Origin: Shinisaurus crocodilurus
Lineage: Eukaryota; Chordata; Lepidosauria; Squamata; Shinisauridae
DNA: 64,000 nucleotides
Assembly (NCBI GenBank): GCA_021292165.1
Contig: CM037879.1
Span: 162,432,886 to 162,496,885 of the forward strand
Reading direction: 5' to 3'
Shown here: piece by piece, positions 11,200-22,827 of the stretch
Position numbering within the stretch: position 1 is the stretch's first letter
Layout of the letters: each line of letters starts with the position of its first letter
The notes under the pieces: model-generated
Told to the model about the DNA's origin: nothing
Databases searched by the model: none
Seen by the model: only the letters and a program-made list of their open reading frames with translations
Made by a program: the position numbers and the translations under genes

Positions 11200-11540
11200 A
11201 GCTTTTTCAGCCCAAGAGTCAAATTTTATTTTAGAGGAGCTCTTGGGGGTCACATCCCAGTGGTGGCTGGGGCCAGAGGCAAAGGATGCAGGGGCAAAAT
11301 ACCAAAAATGCCAGCATATTGTCACTTAAAGCTTTTACTGCCAGTCACTAAGCCTTAGGAGAGGCATTTCAGCCTTTTTAGAATGGGGTAAAAACTGCAC
11401 AAAAGCCAGGAAGCCACTGAATGATCTCTAGTCAGAAGAAAGGGGATGATGCTAGTGGATGGGGAAGGGGGCATGACCATTTGGGGAACCCCAGGGGGCT
11501 GGATTGGGGCCCCAGGCCTGAGGTTCTGCACCTCTGCTCT
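11200..11540. mobile_element. hAT-like non-autonomous element relic
   Basis: It is shared with 1-145 and, in reverse, with 5205-5455. The right end is 'aggttctgcacctctgctct', whose complement resembles the hAT-type start 'cagaggtg'. No coding sequence is present. Confidence 0.45.
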
Positions 11541-12324
11541 AAATGGTTAAATGGAAGCACTCCTAACAATTGATATAGTGATTTGACACATTTTTACTTG
11601 AGGAGTGAGTGCAGTAGACTATATTTGTGTTCCATTGTGTATAGCTGAACGTGTTATTTCCCCCAAGTGCTCCCTTGCTTTTGGTTGCGGTGACCATCAA
11701 CCAATTAGAACTGGGTTTATTTTCCTAACCAGAAAGAGAAAAAGTTATGCCACACATGTAATTGAAACTTAAGTTGTAGGTACTAGGTGTCTTAAATGAG
11801 ATACTACTCTGGCAGAGAGTATTAAGGATCAACTCTGGCCCATTGCTTTTGTATAGTTATGAGAATCTCTTTTGAATGTTGAGATTCTATCAGCAAGTGA
11901 TAATCTTAAAGCATCTCCAGTCCAGTCGTTTCATCCAAATCCCATAGAAGGACACATTCTAATGGTGTTACTTGGTCTGATCAGGAGTGCCACGAAGCTA
12001 AGAAAAGCACCGCTAAACAGATTAAAGGAGATAACTCTGAACTTGCTGTTAAAGATCTTATTGGATTGACGAGGGAATACAAAAGCTTACTAAGTTATAT
12101 AAAGGCTTGTCATCAAAGGCATTTATGGTTTCGCCTGGAGTATGCAGATAAACCTAAGGAACTTGTGATTTCGGGGGGCGGGATTTGTTAATAGTAGTTG
12201 CCATTGAAGAATACCTTTCAGCTGGCAAAAATCTCAAATGGGGCTTTGGTACAGCACTTCCTTGCTATTACAAGAAACTGTTAATCTGATTTTAGCCTTG
12301 TCTCAAACCTTAGAATCTAAACCT

Positions 12325-12460
12325 TGCCCAACCAGGTATCGTTCAGACATTTTGGGCTTTAACTCCCATTGACCCCAGCCAGCATGGCAAATGGTCAGAA
12401 ATTATGGGAGTTGTAATCTAAACCATCTGGAGGGCATCAGGTTCAGGAAGCCTGATCTAA
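12325..12460. mobile_element. Diverged palindromic hAT-type element
   Basis: Imperfect arms 'ttaactcccattgaccccag' and 'attatgggagttgtaatct' face each other. The outer parts read 'aaccttgcccaacc' and 'ggttcaggaagcctg'. The layout is that of the family at 12881-13009, with more decay. Confidence 0.55.
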
Positions 12461-12880
12461 ACTGTAGCTTCTCTTATCCTGATCCTTTGCCCAGAGTCAC
12501 TTTTTGAGGAGGTGGAAAGGGATAATTATACAGCTTGCCAACAATAATGTTCTGTGGGACGACGGTATCATCAGCATGAAGTATAAGAACAGTTTAGATT
12601 AGTTGTAGGTACCTGTCATTGCCAAACTTTAAAAAAACAATTCCACCGACTCCATTCCATTAGGGTGGAATTTGAGTGGTACCGCTTTATAAGAAAGGTG
12701 TTATTCTAACTGTAGATAAACTAGCCTAATTGACATCTATCCAAAATGATATGCCAAATATCTGCTATTAAAGTATTCAGATTGAAACTACGGATCAATT
12801 TTTTTTGTATTTGCACACCTTAATATACAAATATGTTAATGTTAGGAAGAGTAGCTTATAGAATGACTATGGCTTTAAAG

Positions 12881-13009
12881 CAGGGGCGGGCAACTTGTGG
12901 CCCTCCAGATGTTTTGGCCGACAACTCCCCTCACCACTGACTATACTGGCTAGGGCTGATGGGAGTTATAGACCAAAACATCTGGAGGGCCACAAGTTGC
13001 CCACCCCTG
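12881..13009. mobile_element. Palindromic hAT-type element with 8-bp target duplication
   Basis: It begins CAGGGGCGGGCAACTTGTGG and ends with the complement. It is flanked by perfect octamers ctttaaag at 12873-12880 and 13010-13017. The arms are nearly identical outside the centre. It belongs to the 'ctccagatgttttgg' group, whose half copy lies at 23109-23160. An 8-bp duplication plus CAG ends supports the hAT superfamily. Confidence 0.85.
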
Positions 13010-13019
13010 CTTTAAAGGC

Positions 13020-14001
13020 CTTGACACATGCGACATAATGTGGGAGAAACTCTCTAGTACTAGCCTGGATCATAGGCTCTTGATGGTAATAAAAACTTCG
13101 CATTCTACAAACCACTGTAACAGGACTCTGTAACTCAGGGAGTGAAGCACGGATGGATCTTGACCCTTTTTCCTGTTTAACTTTTTATATAAATGAAATT
13201 ATAACCAGATCTCAGAGATGATGAGTTTTATTTGCCATCTACTGTCAGAAAGGAATTATCTCCACTGCTTTATGTTGATGACACAGCTGTTCCTTCCCTT
13301 TCATAGAAATCAGTTGTGAGACGCCCTGGTAACAGTGTACAAGATTGTTTTAAGCACCAGTGTTCATTCCTTTAAAAATGATATTCTGCTGGTATAAAAT
13401 CTCCAATGTATTTCAGGTCATGTGATCATATGTAATTAAAGAATTCAGAAATTGCTACTCAGCATCTCCTTGTCTTTCAGTGTTCTATTCTTTCGCCTCC
13501 CTCTTTTTTTTTTTAATATTTGGGTGGCTAGATATCACAGCATTGCAAGAGTGTCAAATTCAAATGGGTTCAGTGGCCAGATTCCTGTCACACAGAAGAT
13601 GCCCAGCCAGGAGCCATGCTCAAAATTTGTTCACCCCACGAGATGCTGATTCCACCAGAATTCACCACCATCAGCACTCCAATATTTTGTGGTGTACTCT
13701 GCTCCCATCTACTCTTCCATTCTTTGTAGTGCTGCCACTGGTGGCATCAGAGGTCAACATCCTCAAGCAGCTGGGAAGGCCCACATCCTAGCAGGAGAAC
13801 CACCACTGACACCCTGTGGCTCCTTCTTGCTCTTGTTGTTCGACCTGAACATCCTCCAGTAGGCAGGCGAGTGGCCTGGGGAGCAAGGAAAAGGACCAGC
13901 AGCCTTATTCTACCCTCTCCTGAGTAGGGGCGGGTGGGGTTGGTCCCAACCTGAAAAGGTCTGTTGCTCCTGCTCACTTCCCCCCAGGTCCAGTTTCAAC
14001 T
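13020..14001. other. Intergenic, no gene seen
   Basis: No conserved exon is recognisable. The stretch 13540-14000 is moderately GC-rich and repeat-like, but I cannot name the family. Confidence 0.35.
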
Positions 14002-14009
14002 ACCCAGAA

Positions 14010-14122
14010 CAGCCTTCCTCAATTTGGTGCCCTCCAGATGTGTTGGACTACAACTCCCAGCATGCCCCAGTCAGGGAGTTGTAGTCCAATGCATCTGGAA
14101 GGCACCAGGTTGGGGAAAGCTG
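14010..14122. mobile_element. Palindromic hAT-type element, 'cagccttcc' group
   Basis: Ends CAGCCTTCCTC and GGGGAAAGCTG enclose arms centred near 14070. Flanking octamers acccagaa (14002-14009) and gcccagag (14123-14130) agree at 6 of 8. Relatives lie at 43371-43491 and 46928-47033. Confidence 0.75.
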
Positions 14123-14764
14123 GCCCAGAGGGAAAGGGCAAACAAGCATCTGGACAGGAGGGGCTAAGAGGAGGTGACTTACAGAGGTTGCCTTCCCCAA
14201 AGACCACCAGAACATTTGGCACGCGCATTTTACTCTGCTTCTCTTTTAGATTGGGACCGAGGAGTTGATTCTAAAAATCCAATTCCTAGTCCTGAAGAGG
14301 GATAATTCAACCATTTGTGTGGTAGTGGTTCCATGGGCCATGTTGGGAAACCTGAAATGGCTTATTCAGGCCCAGGGCTCACTGTTTGACACCCCTGTGC
14401 TGTCTGGATTCTTGAGACTTCTGTGGGAAAGACAAAATGTGATTCAGATGCATCTAGAAAAAGTTCTTATTCACTCTGTGTTAGGGATAGATGGATTTGA
14501 CAATTTTAGTTTCCCTTCCTTTTCCAATTTTAAGTTCGGTTTGTCCCGAAGTTTGAGAATTTCTCCAGTCTTGAGTTCAGTTCATCCCAAACACTGAGAT
14601 TTAAAAAACAAACTTTTGCATGAAAATAAATAAGCATTTTTGTACACATTTCTCCTAATACACGCATTTTTGCCTTATACACATAATTCTTGCAAGCAAT
14701 TTTCCTAACATAATGCATTTTTAACATTATTTTCCTGAATATACACATTTTTGTACACATTTTA

Positions 14765-14912
14765 AAAATTTATTTATTACATTTATATCCCACCTTTCTT
14801 CTGTCATGGAACTCAAGGTGGCTACGTGTGGTTCCCAGGTGGTCTCCCCTCCAAGCACTGGCCAGACTCGGAGCTGCTTCGCTTCAGCATGGTGGCTGCC
14901 TCACATGCCTTC
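14765..14912 (-). mobile_element. 5S rRNA-derived SINE with L2-like tail
   Basis: On the minus strand, a 5S-like internal promoter region ('ggccagtgcttggagggga') precedes a 3' tail of the form 'gaagaaaggtgggatataaa' followed by TAAATAAA. It is a SINE, not a 5S gene, because only part of the 5S body is present. The same tail occurs on the tRNA-headed SINEs in this window. Confidence 0.7.
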
Positions 14913-15132
14913 AGACCATTGCAAAATTCAGAGAAGTGCGAATTTCGAAGGATAACTGAGTTTCAGTTCACATAGTGGTTCAAAAGTATGAAATTTACCT
15001 AGCTCGCATTATCATGCAAACTGAAATCATTTTCTCTTCCCTCCCTGCTCTGTGTATTAGAAACAGCTGAAACTGACCTGAGAGAGCTGCTAGTGCCATC
15101 TTGTGGTTTTGGTCTGTTTTAAAGATGCTAAG

Positions 15133-15205
15133 CAGTGTTCTCCAACCTTGGGTCCCCAGAGGTTTTGGGCCTACAACTCCCAGCATGCCCCAGCCAGCAT
15201 AGCAT
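15133..15205. mobile_element. Half palindrome, same family as 3120-3254
   Basis: One arm of the CAGTGTTCTCC family is present up to the centre, and then unrelated sequence follows. It is a truncated copy. Confidence 0.7.
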
Positions 15206-15449
15206 GCTAATGTGTAATGTGTAACTTCTGAAAGCCCCCATTCTTTTCAGTTTACACACGCCTCAAAATAGATGTATGGTGTTGCTGTTTTTATGCAGGT
15301 TATCGTTTTGATAACTGCCCTTTTCTTTCCTGAAGGTTGGGAGTCCAGAAATTTGCATTGCTTCAGTTGCAACACTTCCTGTGAAGATTATCATGTTCAC
15401 TGCTCATAGGTTTTGAATGTTGTCAATGTCTATTTTGCATGAATAGGTC

Positions 15450-15790
15450 ATAAGAAGAGCCATGCTGAATCAGACCAAAGACCTGTCTAATCCAACATTC
15501 TGTTCATGTAGTGGTCTGTTCAAGGAGCTACCTGTGGGAAGCCTACAAGCAGGGCATGAGTGCAATAGCATATTCCCCCCGCACCCGCTCGTGTTCCCCC
15601 AGCAATTGGCCACAGCGGCATTACTGCCTCTGATACTGGAGGTAATATGTAGCCATCATGATTAGTAGCCATTAATAGCCTTATCCTTCATTAATTTGTC
15701 TAATCCCCTTTTAAAACCATCCAAGTTGGTGGCCATCACTACATCTTGTGGTAGTGAGTTGCATAGTTTAACGGTGAGCTGTGTGAAGAA
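15450..15790. mobile_element. LINE-derived repeat fragment (CR1/L3-like)
   Basis: The phrases 'agagccatgctgaatcag', 'gatactggag' and 'ccatccaagttggtggcca' belong to a repeat I know from squamate genomes as a LINE fragment. The family name is from memory. No frame is intact. Confidence 0.5.
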
Positions 15791-15794
15791 GTAG

Positions 15795-16195
15795 GTACTA
15801 ATTTTATATTTAATAATGCTTCCCACCAATTTACCCAGAACAGATGTTAAGCTTACTAGTCTGTAATTAACCTGATCCCTCCCTCACTTGATCCCTTTTT
15901 TACAATTGGTGTTACATTTACCAAACTCCAGTCCTCTGGTACAGAGGCTGATCTTAGGGACATGTTACATATTTTTTGGTTAGAAGAACAGCAATCTCCC
16001 ATGTGAGAAATTATTTAAGAACTCTTGGATAGGATATCATCTGGATCTGTTGATTTGTTAGCTTTCAATTTGTCAGTCAGGTCCAGAACGTCATCTCTTG
16101 TCACCACTATTTACCCCAGTTCCTCGGATTCTCTTCCTGAAAATATCAGGCACGCCTTCTGCAGTGAAGACAGACAAAAATTATTCATTTAGCAA
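15795..16195 (-). mobile_element. CR1-like reverse transcriptase fragment
   Basis: Read on the minus strand with frameshifts, the region gives CR1-type reverse transcriptase sequence with phrases such as KANKSTDPDDI and SVPEDWSLVNVTPI. The latter is followed by a Lys-rich stretch and the expected NYR region. It is a decayed internal piece of a non-LTR retrotransposon. Confidence 0.65.
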
Positions 16196-16449
16196 TTCCA
16201 CCAAACATTCCAAGAACCAGAATATGTTATCAGTTCCTAATCAAACCAACTACACTCACAACACAAGGAATAATACTGCAAGAGAAAATGTGGAGAAGGA
16301 TAAACAGATCAAACCAAAATCAGCCACTGTCAGCCCTCAAGGTAAGTTTATTTTTTTCATTTATTATTTTTAAATGTTGATTATAACACAGTGTGTAATT
16401 AGGGCTGCATGCTTAGATTGGTAGATTTATCAATTTAAAGACAGGCATG

Positions 16450-16618
16450 TGGCTTACGCTGGCTCAGCTTGTCTGAGCGTGGAAAGCTAAGCAGGGTCAA
16501 GCCTGATTGTTACTTGGATGGGAGACCCCTCCTCTAGTTTCCTGCATTGAGCAGGGGGTTGGACTCGATAACCTTGTAGGCTCCTTCCAACTCTATGATC
16601 TATGAAATCTATGAAAGG
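16450..16618 (+). mobile_element. 5S rRNA-derived SINE with CR1 tail
   Basis: The head contains the 5S internal promoter almost intact: 'agctaagcagggtc' (box A) and 'cttggatgggagacc' (box C). After a linker comes a CR1-type 3' end: 'ttggactcgata', 'ctccttccaactctatga' and a short repeat of tctatgaa. The tail indicates mobilisation by CR1. Copies are at 18103-18245 (+) and 23255-23440 (-). Confidence 0.85.
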
Positions 16619-17296
16619 CTTCCATTTTTTGAAGGAAGCCTTCTTTTCTCCCATAGCTTCCTCAACACTGGTCATTAATAATGCTGGTGACCTATTGGTG
16701 CTACCTTTCCTAGCATTCTAGCTAAGCTTCAATTGTTTGAGTAACCTCCAAGCATTTTGGAGAGATTAAACCCACTTGACTTCCCCTTTCAACCTCCTTT
16801 TCACCAGTTCCCTCATTTTAGAAAAGATTCATCTTTTGAAGTCAAATGTGACTGTGTTGGATTTCCTTGGCATTTTACCACTTAACTCTAAATTAAATTT
16901 AATAGCACTATAGTCACTGTTTCCATTTGGTTCAACAACACTCACATCTTGCACTAGATCCTGGGAGGCACCACTTAGGTTTAGGGCACAGGTGATCATT
17001 ATCATGGTATCTCACACAGTGACAATTCCAAGAAAGCAAATGTTCACATGCCTTTGGAACCTCCTTCAACTGTTCTGCAGTCTCTTCCTTCTGACATTTT
17101 CACTCTTGAAATCTCCTTTTGGTTTATATGACATCTCTGCTCGCCCACTATTCTCCGTTCCATTGGCTGATGTACTCCAATGTTAACAATGGGATGGAGG
17201 ATGTCACAAAGATGTCTCAGCCCTTCTGGCAGTCATGATACCCCATTGGGTCATGTAGAGAATAATTCTGGCCAAAAGTTGTTCACTGACCATAGA

Positions 17297-17364
17297 GTTC
17301 AAATTGTAAGATCTGCCCTATGAGTATGTAAGATCAAATTGTAAGATCTGCCCTATGAGTATGT
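17297..17364 (+). repeat. Local tandem duplication, unit about 35 bp
   Basis: The segment 'caaattgtaagatctgccc' plus 'tatgagtatgt' occurs twice in direct succession. The two units are identical over most of their length, so the duplication is recent. No function is evident. Confidence 0.85.
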
Positions 17365-17729
17365 TACTTGCCTAGCTCTAGGCTGTGTCCAGCCTTTCTG
17401 TGGCATCGAATGAGCCTGCTAAAGCAATGCCAGCCAGAAGGTCCATGATACCTGCTGCCTAGCCCCACAGTGATATCTAAGCAAATCAGACACTTGCTGG
17501 TAGCCCCCCCCCCCCACGCCATTCTTGTAGGCTATTTGCAACAGCATGGTGCAATTTGGAAACATGCATAGATGGCCAAAGGGAAACAGCTTACATGAGA
17601 AATGTAAATACAGGCTGGCAATAATACTAATATATGGGCAGTGGTTTTAAAAAGAAGAAAAACAAAGTGTGTGTATGTGTGTGTGTGGTGGGGATTGAGA
17701 TCCCTAACAAGTTCAAATGGGTTGGAAGC

Positions 17730-18085
17730 AGGGGGCTTGCATCAGGGGTAGGCATGGTTGGGCAGCTGCCAAGGGCCCACACCCCAGCATGGGCCCACTG
17801 ACAAAAGCCAGCTGGACTTGCTACTCCTCTTCACCATTGCAATTTGCTTGTTTACCCTGGCCCAGACAAGAGGTGGTGAGAAGGAGCAGCAGCAGATGCC
17901 ACTGCCTGCTTGCTTGCTGGCCCTCTGCCTGTCAAGCAAGCAAGTGGTAGGAATGATGAGAAAGGGGAATAGGAGAAATAGCAGCCAGTGACAATGACAA
18001 TGAGAAGGTAGACTCACTGAGGGAGGGGCCCCATTGAGGTGTCTTGCCCAAGGGCCCTCCAAAACCTGGAGCTGGCACTGGTTGG
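17730..18085. repeat. Dispersed 350-bp repeat, inverted relative to 33650-34000
   Basis: The segment shares many phrases, in reverse complement, with 33650-34000: 'gggcccttgggcaagacac' type sequence, a CTCCTCTTCACCATTGCAA block and 'gcagctgcc'. One end reads 'cagtgccagctccagg' on the minus strand, again a CAGTG terminus. I infer a non-autonomous hAT-like element of unknown name. Confidence 0.5.
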
Positions 18086-18102
18086 AAAAAGAGTGGATAG
18101 AA

Positions 18103-18248
18103 GTCTGAGCGTGGAAAGCTAAGCAGGGTCAGGCCTGGTTATTACTTGGATGGGAGACCCCTCCTCTAGTTTTCTGCATTGAGCAGGAGGTTGGACTCGA
18201 TAGCTAGTTGTAGGCTCCTTCCAACTCTATGAACTATGAAACTATGAA
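18103..18248 (+). mobile_element. 5S rRNA-derived SINE with CR1 tail, 5'-truncated
   Basis: It starts inside the 5S head (gtctgagcgtggaaagc) and retains box A, box C and the CR1-type tail with 'aactctatgaactatgaa'. It is the second copy of the 16450-16618 family. Confidence 0.85.
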
Positions 18249-18746
18249 ATGTCTTCTTCTGGGTTCATTCTATCTGTCAAAGGTAGAATTGGGAAGCCCA
18301 GACTTCATGCATAAGGGAGCTATAAACAGAGTTCCGTGGTTACTTGAGGCTATGGTTTTACACAACAATTCTCATGCTTTGGGTTTTTAAGGCTAAATGT
18401 GCCTGTAACTCACAAACGCAAATGTTAGACCTCCCTCTGCGAAGCACATGCATTGGCAGATAATCCAGCTCACTTTACTTCTGTGTACCTGGTAGCACGC
18501 TACTCTGCAATGAGCAAATATCAGAAGTGTGTGGTTTAATTAGAGACGGATTAATTCAAGCTGACTGCCTGTCTCTGTGTGTGAATAGGGCGTTAGAGGT
18601 CAGAAAGTATTAAGTATTTTAAAGGTCTCCTTGCATAATGTGAAAAGCTATGAGAGATGGATGTCCTTTGTTTTAGATGAAAGAATTAGGAAAAACCGGG
18701 TAGTCGTCTTTTGGTACCATTAAACTTAATCTCTTTAACTATGCAG

Positions 18747-18781
<35 letters not shown>
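18747..18781. repeat. (AT)n microsatellite
   Basis: An alternating AT run of about 30 bases. Confidence 0.9.
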
Positions 18782-18783
<2 letters not shown>

Positions 18784-18820
18784 CATTGCTAATTATACTT
18801 CTTCAGTCATAGCTATGTCA

Positions 18821-19206
18821 TGGGGCCAGTTTGCATGATACAGTGGCTTATCTTGGGTTAATTAACCCATGATTAGCCATGGTGTGTATGGCTGCCATTT
18901 TGAATATGCAAGCTCAGATAGGGGCAATTGGGTTGCACTGTGTTGTGTGAACCTGGCCATCATGGGTTAATCGAGGGTTAAACAACCCACACTTAACCCA
19001 ACTACTAATTGAGGGTTAAGTGGGTTGTTTAACCCTCAATTAACCCACAATGGCCAGGTTCACTCGACATGCTGCAACCCCCGATCACCCTGATTGGAGG
19101 TTGCACATTCAAAACAGTAGACGCACACACACCCATATGGACCACAGCTGATTGTAGGTTAATTAATCCACGATAAGCCGCTTTGTTGTGCAAACCTGGT
19201 CAGAGT
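18821..19206. mobile_element. MITE with about 45-bp terminal inverted repeats
   Basis: The left end 'ggggccagtttgcatgata' continues to 'ggttaattaac' and pairs with the complement at the right end (gttaattaatcc to aacctggtcag). A second, internal inverted repeat of 'aacccaca' and 'gggttaa' motifs lies near 18950-19060. It is non-coding and similar in architecture to 2501-2958 and 36162-36525. Confidence 0.75.
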
Positions 19207-19349
19207 CAGGCTCCTCCTGCTGAAAGTTCTCTCTTGTCAGCTCAGAATCAGACCTGGGTGTGACCATTTGCAATGTGTAGGCAAAAATGTGGGAAAGAAG
19301 AATCTCAAGTGTCTCAAACCAGGGATCAGGTGCTACCATTGTTCCCATT

Positions 19350-19802
19350 TGGCAGAATGAGGGAGCTGCCTCAGGCAGCTTATTTTGGATATCATGAACA
19401 GGCAGCAAATTGTTATCTGTTATTGCTGTATCTGAGGTGCCCGATTTTCCTATTCACTTGTCTGATTTCATCTGGCCATAATAATAAACCCAACAGCAGT
19501 ATAACAGTTACTCGCCAGTGGCTGGAGGAATCTGAATATGAGAACCAGGGAGAAAAGATATCAGACAAGTGAATAGGAAAACAGGGCCAACCCAAGACAT
19601 TTTGCAGCCTGAGGCAGAGCAGCAACGGTACCCAAGGCCTGCTACGTTATTTTGGCACCTGAGGTAGAGAATACCACAAGTGCCTCTCCTCCTATCTGCC
19701 ATTAAAAATACAACAACAACAACAACAATAAAACAATTTGCTGCCCTTTCATGAGACCCAAAATCAGCTGCCAGAGGCAGCTCCCTCATTCTGCCTAATG
19801 GC
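19350..19802. mobile_element. Long inverted-repeat element, about 450 bp
   Basis: The left segment 'agaatgagggagctgcctc' (19356-19374) pairs with 'gaggcagctccctcattct' near 19775-19793. Internally, 'cctattcacttgtctga' pairs with 'tcagacaagtgaatagg'. The whole could fold into one long stem. No coding sequence is convincing. It is probably a non-autonomous DNA transposon. Confidence 0.6.
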
Positions 19803-19844
19803 AGGGCAGGCTCATTGTCCTAGGGCATGGTATGGAAGCATGTG

Positions 19845-19985
19845 ATACAGAAACCTTGCTGCTGAAGCTAAGTACGGTAGGTCTTGGTATCATCAGTGTC
19901 TGGATGGGAGACTGCCTTGGAGTCTGATGTATGTTCCCCTGAGTTCCCATGATGGAAGAAAGGTGGGATATAAAATAAATGGTTA
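19845..19985 (+). mobile_element. 5S rRNA-derived SINE with L2-like tail
   Basis: A diverged 5S box region ('gctgaagctaag', 'tggatgggagact') is followed by 'gatggaagaaaggtggga' and 'tataaaataaa'. It is the same subfamily as 14765-14912, with a tail different from the CR1-tailed 5S SINEs. Confidence 0.75.
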
Positions 19986-20087
19986 ATGGACAGCAAACAT
20001 GTTCTGCTAACCAGCACCAGTATGGCATGGCATTTAGACCAAGAATGAAAGAAAACTATGGATTGCTCTTCAGAAAACCTAATACAT

Positions 20088-20222
20088 TTAGAACGCAATG
20101 ACAGAAATAAGTCCTAAAACTTCCCAGCATTCCCCAGCTAGCATGGGAGTTGTAGGGCTTATTTCTGGGCTGTTGGGAGTTGTATGACTTATTTCTGTCT
20201 AAACATGTGTAGGATTGCACCT
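20088..20222. mobile_element. Palindromic MITE, 'agacagaaaaaag' family
   Basis: 'gacagaaataagtcctaaaa' and 'gacttatttctgtctaaac' face each other, with an extra partial repeat of the inner arm. The right end is 'aggattgcacc'. Confidence 0.6.
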
Positions 20223-20225
20223 TTG

Positions 20226-21060
20226 GCAATCTATGGACATTCTGCATTTTTGCAGCCCGTGCAACATGGCTTTTCTAAGTCTCACACAACTAATTGCTTA
20301 TGATGTTGTTAGTACATTTCTGCAACAAGAACAGCAAACATAAGTTTGCATTCTGTAATGGTGGCCATCTGAAGAATGACTGATTGAAGCTTAATTCCAA
20401 TCTGTGAATGACTTTTAAGAGTGAAGTCTTGCATTACTACAAAAAAATATTTTTATGAGCAATTTTATTTAGATTACACTTGCACTGGGTTTCTCCACTT
20501 CCCCCCTACATATCCATGTCTTAGGGCAAACATCGATGTGACACAGGAGATCTCTGATCAGAATCTCACATTTTTAAAAAAATAGCAGCCAGGTAGGTGT
20601 GCACGTGCATGTGCAGTTGAATCAGGACCATTGTGCTGGGGGTGGAGGGTTAACCAGCCCACCACCACCCTAGTTCTATTTTCCCATTACCTCCTGTCCA
20701 TAATGGTTATTTGCCTTGTTGTGGCGGGGTGGGGGAGGATGACAGATATAGGTACCATTTAAGCAAACAAAGAAACCCCCCCACAGAAGATCCAGATCTC
20801 TCGTGTCACATCTAGTTGAACCCTTTACACTGCCCAAGTTAATGGCTGCAGTTCTTTTGAGGTTCATTGAATTCAATGGGGCTCCATGAAATTGCAGTCA
20901 CGAATGCTGATTTAAAATCAAAGGCAAAAATCTAGGTAGGACAATCCCTTCCTTCTGCAAATGTCAAGAGCTTTTCTATAAGGGGTTAACTATGAAACTC
21001 AGTAGCCTATGCAGTCCTCCTCAGCAACAAGGATTGCCTGAGGCATGTTCTTTGCATTTA
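20226..21060. other. Intergenic, no gene seen
   Basis: I see no coding or RNA gene. The phrase 'gatttaaaatcaaa' and following sequence near 20910-20990 recurs at 22885-22985, so a short dispersed repeat is present. Confidence 0.35.
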
Positions 21061-21064
21061 TCAT

Positions 21065-21215
21065 TCATTCCACACCTGGGATTAGATCTATATTTAGTCA
21101 TATTCCATGTAGACCCATTGAAATCAATGGGAGCTTCAGTTAATCATGACTAACGGAAGTCCCATTGATTTCAATGGGTCTACTCTTTGTGGGACTACAT
21201 CTGGATCCAACCCCA
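21065..21215. mobile_element. MITE with inverted repeats, 'gtagacccattgaaatcaa'
   Basis: 'gtagacccattgaaatcaat' pairs with its complement at 21162-21184. The outer ends match the 'ggatccaaccc' ends of the related element at 30225-30320. It has no coding capacity. Confidence 0.6.
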
Positions 21216-22350
21216 GGGTTTGGAGCAGGTGATTTCAGTATCTCTGCTGCCTTAAGGGTGCCATTCCCTTATATCCACAGAGTCATTTCTTGCAGCTTTT
21301 TGAGATCAGAGTTGGACACAAAAGTGTCATTTTCATAAAGGGAAGAGCACATAACAAGAACAAAAATAACTAGCTAAGATGCTGTCAAGTATTGCTTCAT
21401 AACCTACTTCTTCCCCCCCACCCCATTTTCTTTTTTGTGTACATTTCCCTCAGTCTATATATAAAGTAATGATATTTCTCAACCTACCTTTACTGACTTA
21501 TAACATTCCCAAAATCTTGTATGCATCTCAATATCACTCCCAAAAGACACAAAGGAGGAAAGGGGCTTTGAAACCTACACTGGTTAAGTATTAATAAAAG
21601 TTGCAGATAGGATGAAAAGACAGAAGAGGAGACCTCACTTTTGGTGAAGTCCTTAGGCCAATTCTAAGATAAGCCATGCTCTCATCTTACATTTACCCCT
21701 ATGGAACCATATCTGGTAGCAGCATCCATTAGCATTCAGCTGTTGAGCGATGGGGTGGGAGAGATCTGGTGTCACATATTGCCATCACCATCCATTTCCC
21801 TGGAGTGGGGAGAATAAATGCCAAAACAGATATATGAATGCAAAACTCTTGAGGTGCTGAAGCTCTACACCCTTGACCGCCTAAGAAATAGCCCCTGACA
21901 GCACTGGGTTATTGAGAAGAAGAGAGGAGCATGAGTGCAAAGAAATGGAGGCAGCAAGGTACTGAAGAGAGAAAACAGATGCATCATGGGGAAGTTTTAC
22001 TGCTGTTCTAATTGGCCGCCAATCTTCTGCTGTTATATTTTATGGGATTTAGAGGCAAAGGGTGAGTAAGCCTCTTCCATCATCTTTCATCACCAGACAC
22101 ATTTACGTCAAAGCAAGCTCCTTATTTTTTGGAGTTGATCTGCTCCTACGGCTTATGCCCCTCTCAAAGTAATAATCCTTCATTGGTGACATCACAACAT
22201 TAGCCGCAGTAACCAATGTGATGTCACAAAAAGAAGATTATGACCTTCAGTGAGAAATAAGCTGTGAAACCCCATGGAACTCCAAAAGAACAAATATTTG
22301 TAATTATGTAAATGTCTAGTAATTATATAAACTTATTAGGAATAAAAAGT
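21216..22350. other. Intergenic, no gene seen
   Basis: Moderately AT-rich sequence without recognisable exon, RNA gene or repeat, apart from short T-rich and A-rich runs. Confidence 0.35.
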
Positions 22351-22353
22351 ATA

Positions 22354-22452
22354 AAGGCGCAATCCTATGCCTGTTCAGACAGAAAAAAAGTCCTACAACT
22401 CCCAGCATTCCCCAGCCAGTGTTATTTTCTGTCTAAGCATGCATAGAATTGC
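22354..22452. mobile_element. Palindromic MITE, 'agacagaaaaaag' family
   Basis: Ends 'aggcgcaatcctatgcc' and 'gcatagaattgcacc' are flanked by TAA on both sides. The right inner arm is shortened. Confidence 0.65.
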
Positions 22453-22795
22453 ACCATAAGTAAGATAACTGTCAAAATTGCTGTTGAAGAATGTTTTCAA
22501 AGATGTGTTTACTCAAGGACCAGTGGCTGTCACAACCAACAGCTCTAACATAATATTCTGATCCCCCATCCGACAGAATTTTAGCCTGTACAGTACTGTT
22601 AATCCATGGGGAAATCCTTAGAATATAATATTGTCACACTTAAATCTATATGAAAGCATTTCATAGCTCAGCTATATCCAATAAAGATATAAATGCACAA
22701 AAATGCTCGACTTGCTATAGCCATAGGAAAAATGCATGAAATATTTACATGTGAACAGGGACCCAAGAAGTACAAATACAGCGAATTCTTAAAAC

Positions 22796-22827
22796 AAACT
22801 AAACTAAACTAAACTAAACTAAACAAG
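22796..22827. repeat. (AAACT)n pentanucleotide repeat
   Basis: About six units of aaact in an A-rich context. Confidence 0.9.

Noticed and set aside
16450..16618. 5S rRNA gene
   Set aside because: Only part of the 5S body is present and it runs into a CR1-type tail; there are several such copies, so it is a SINE.
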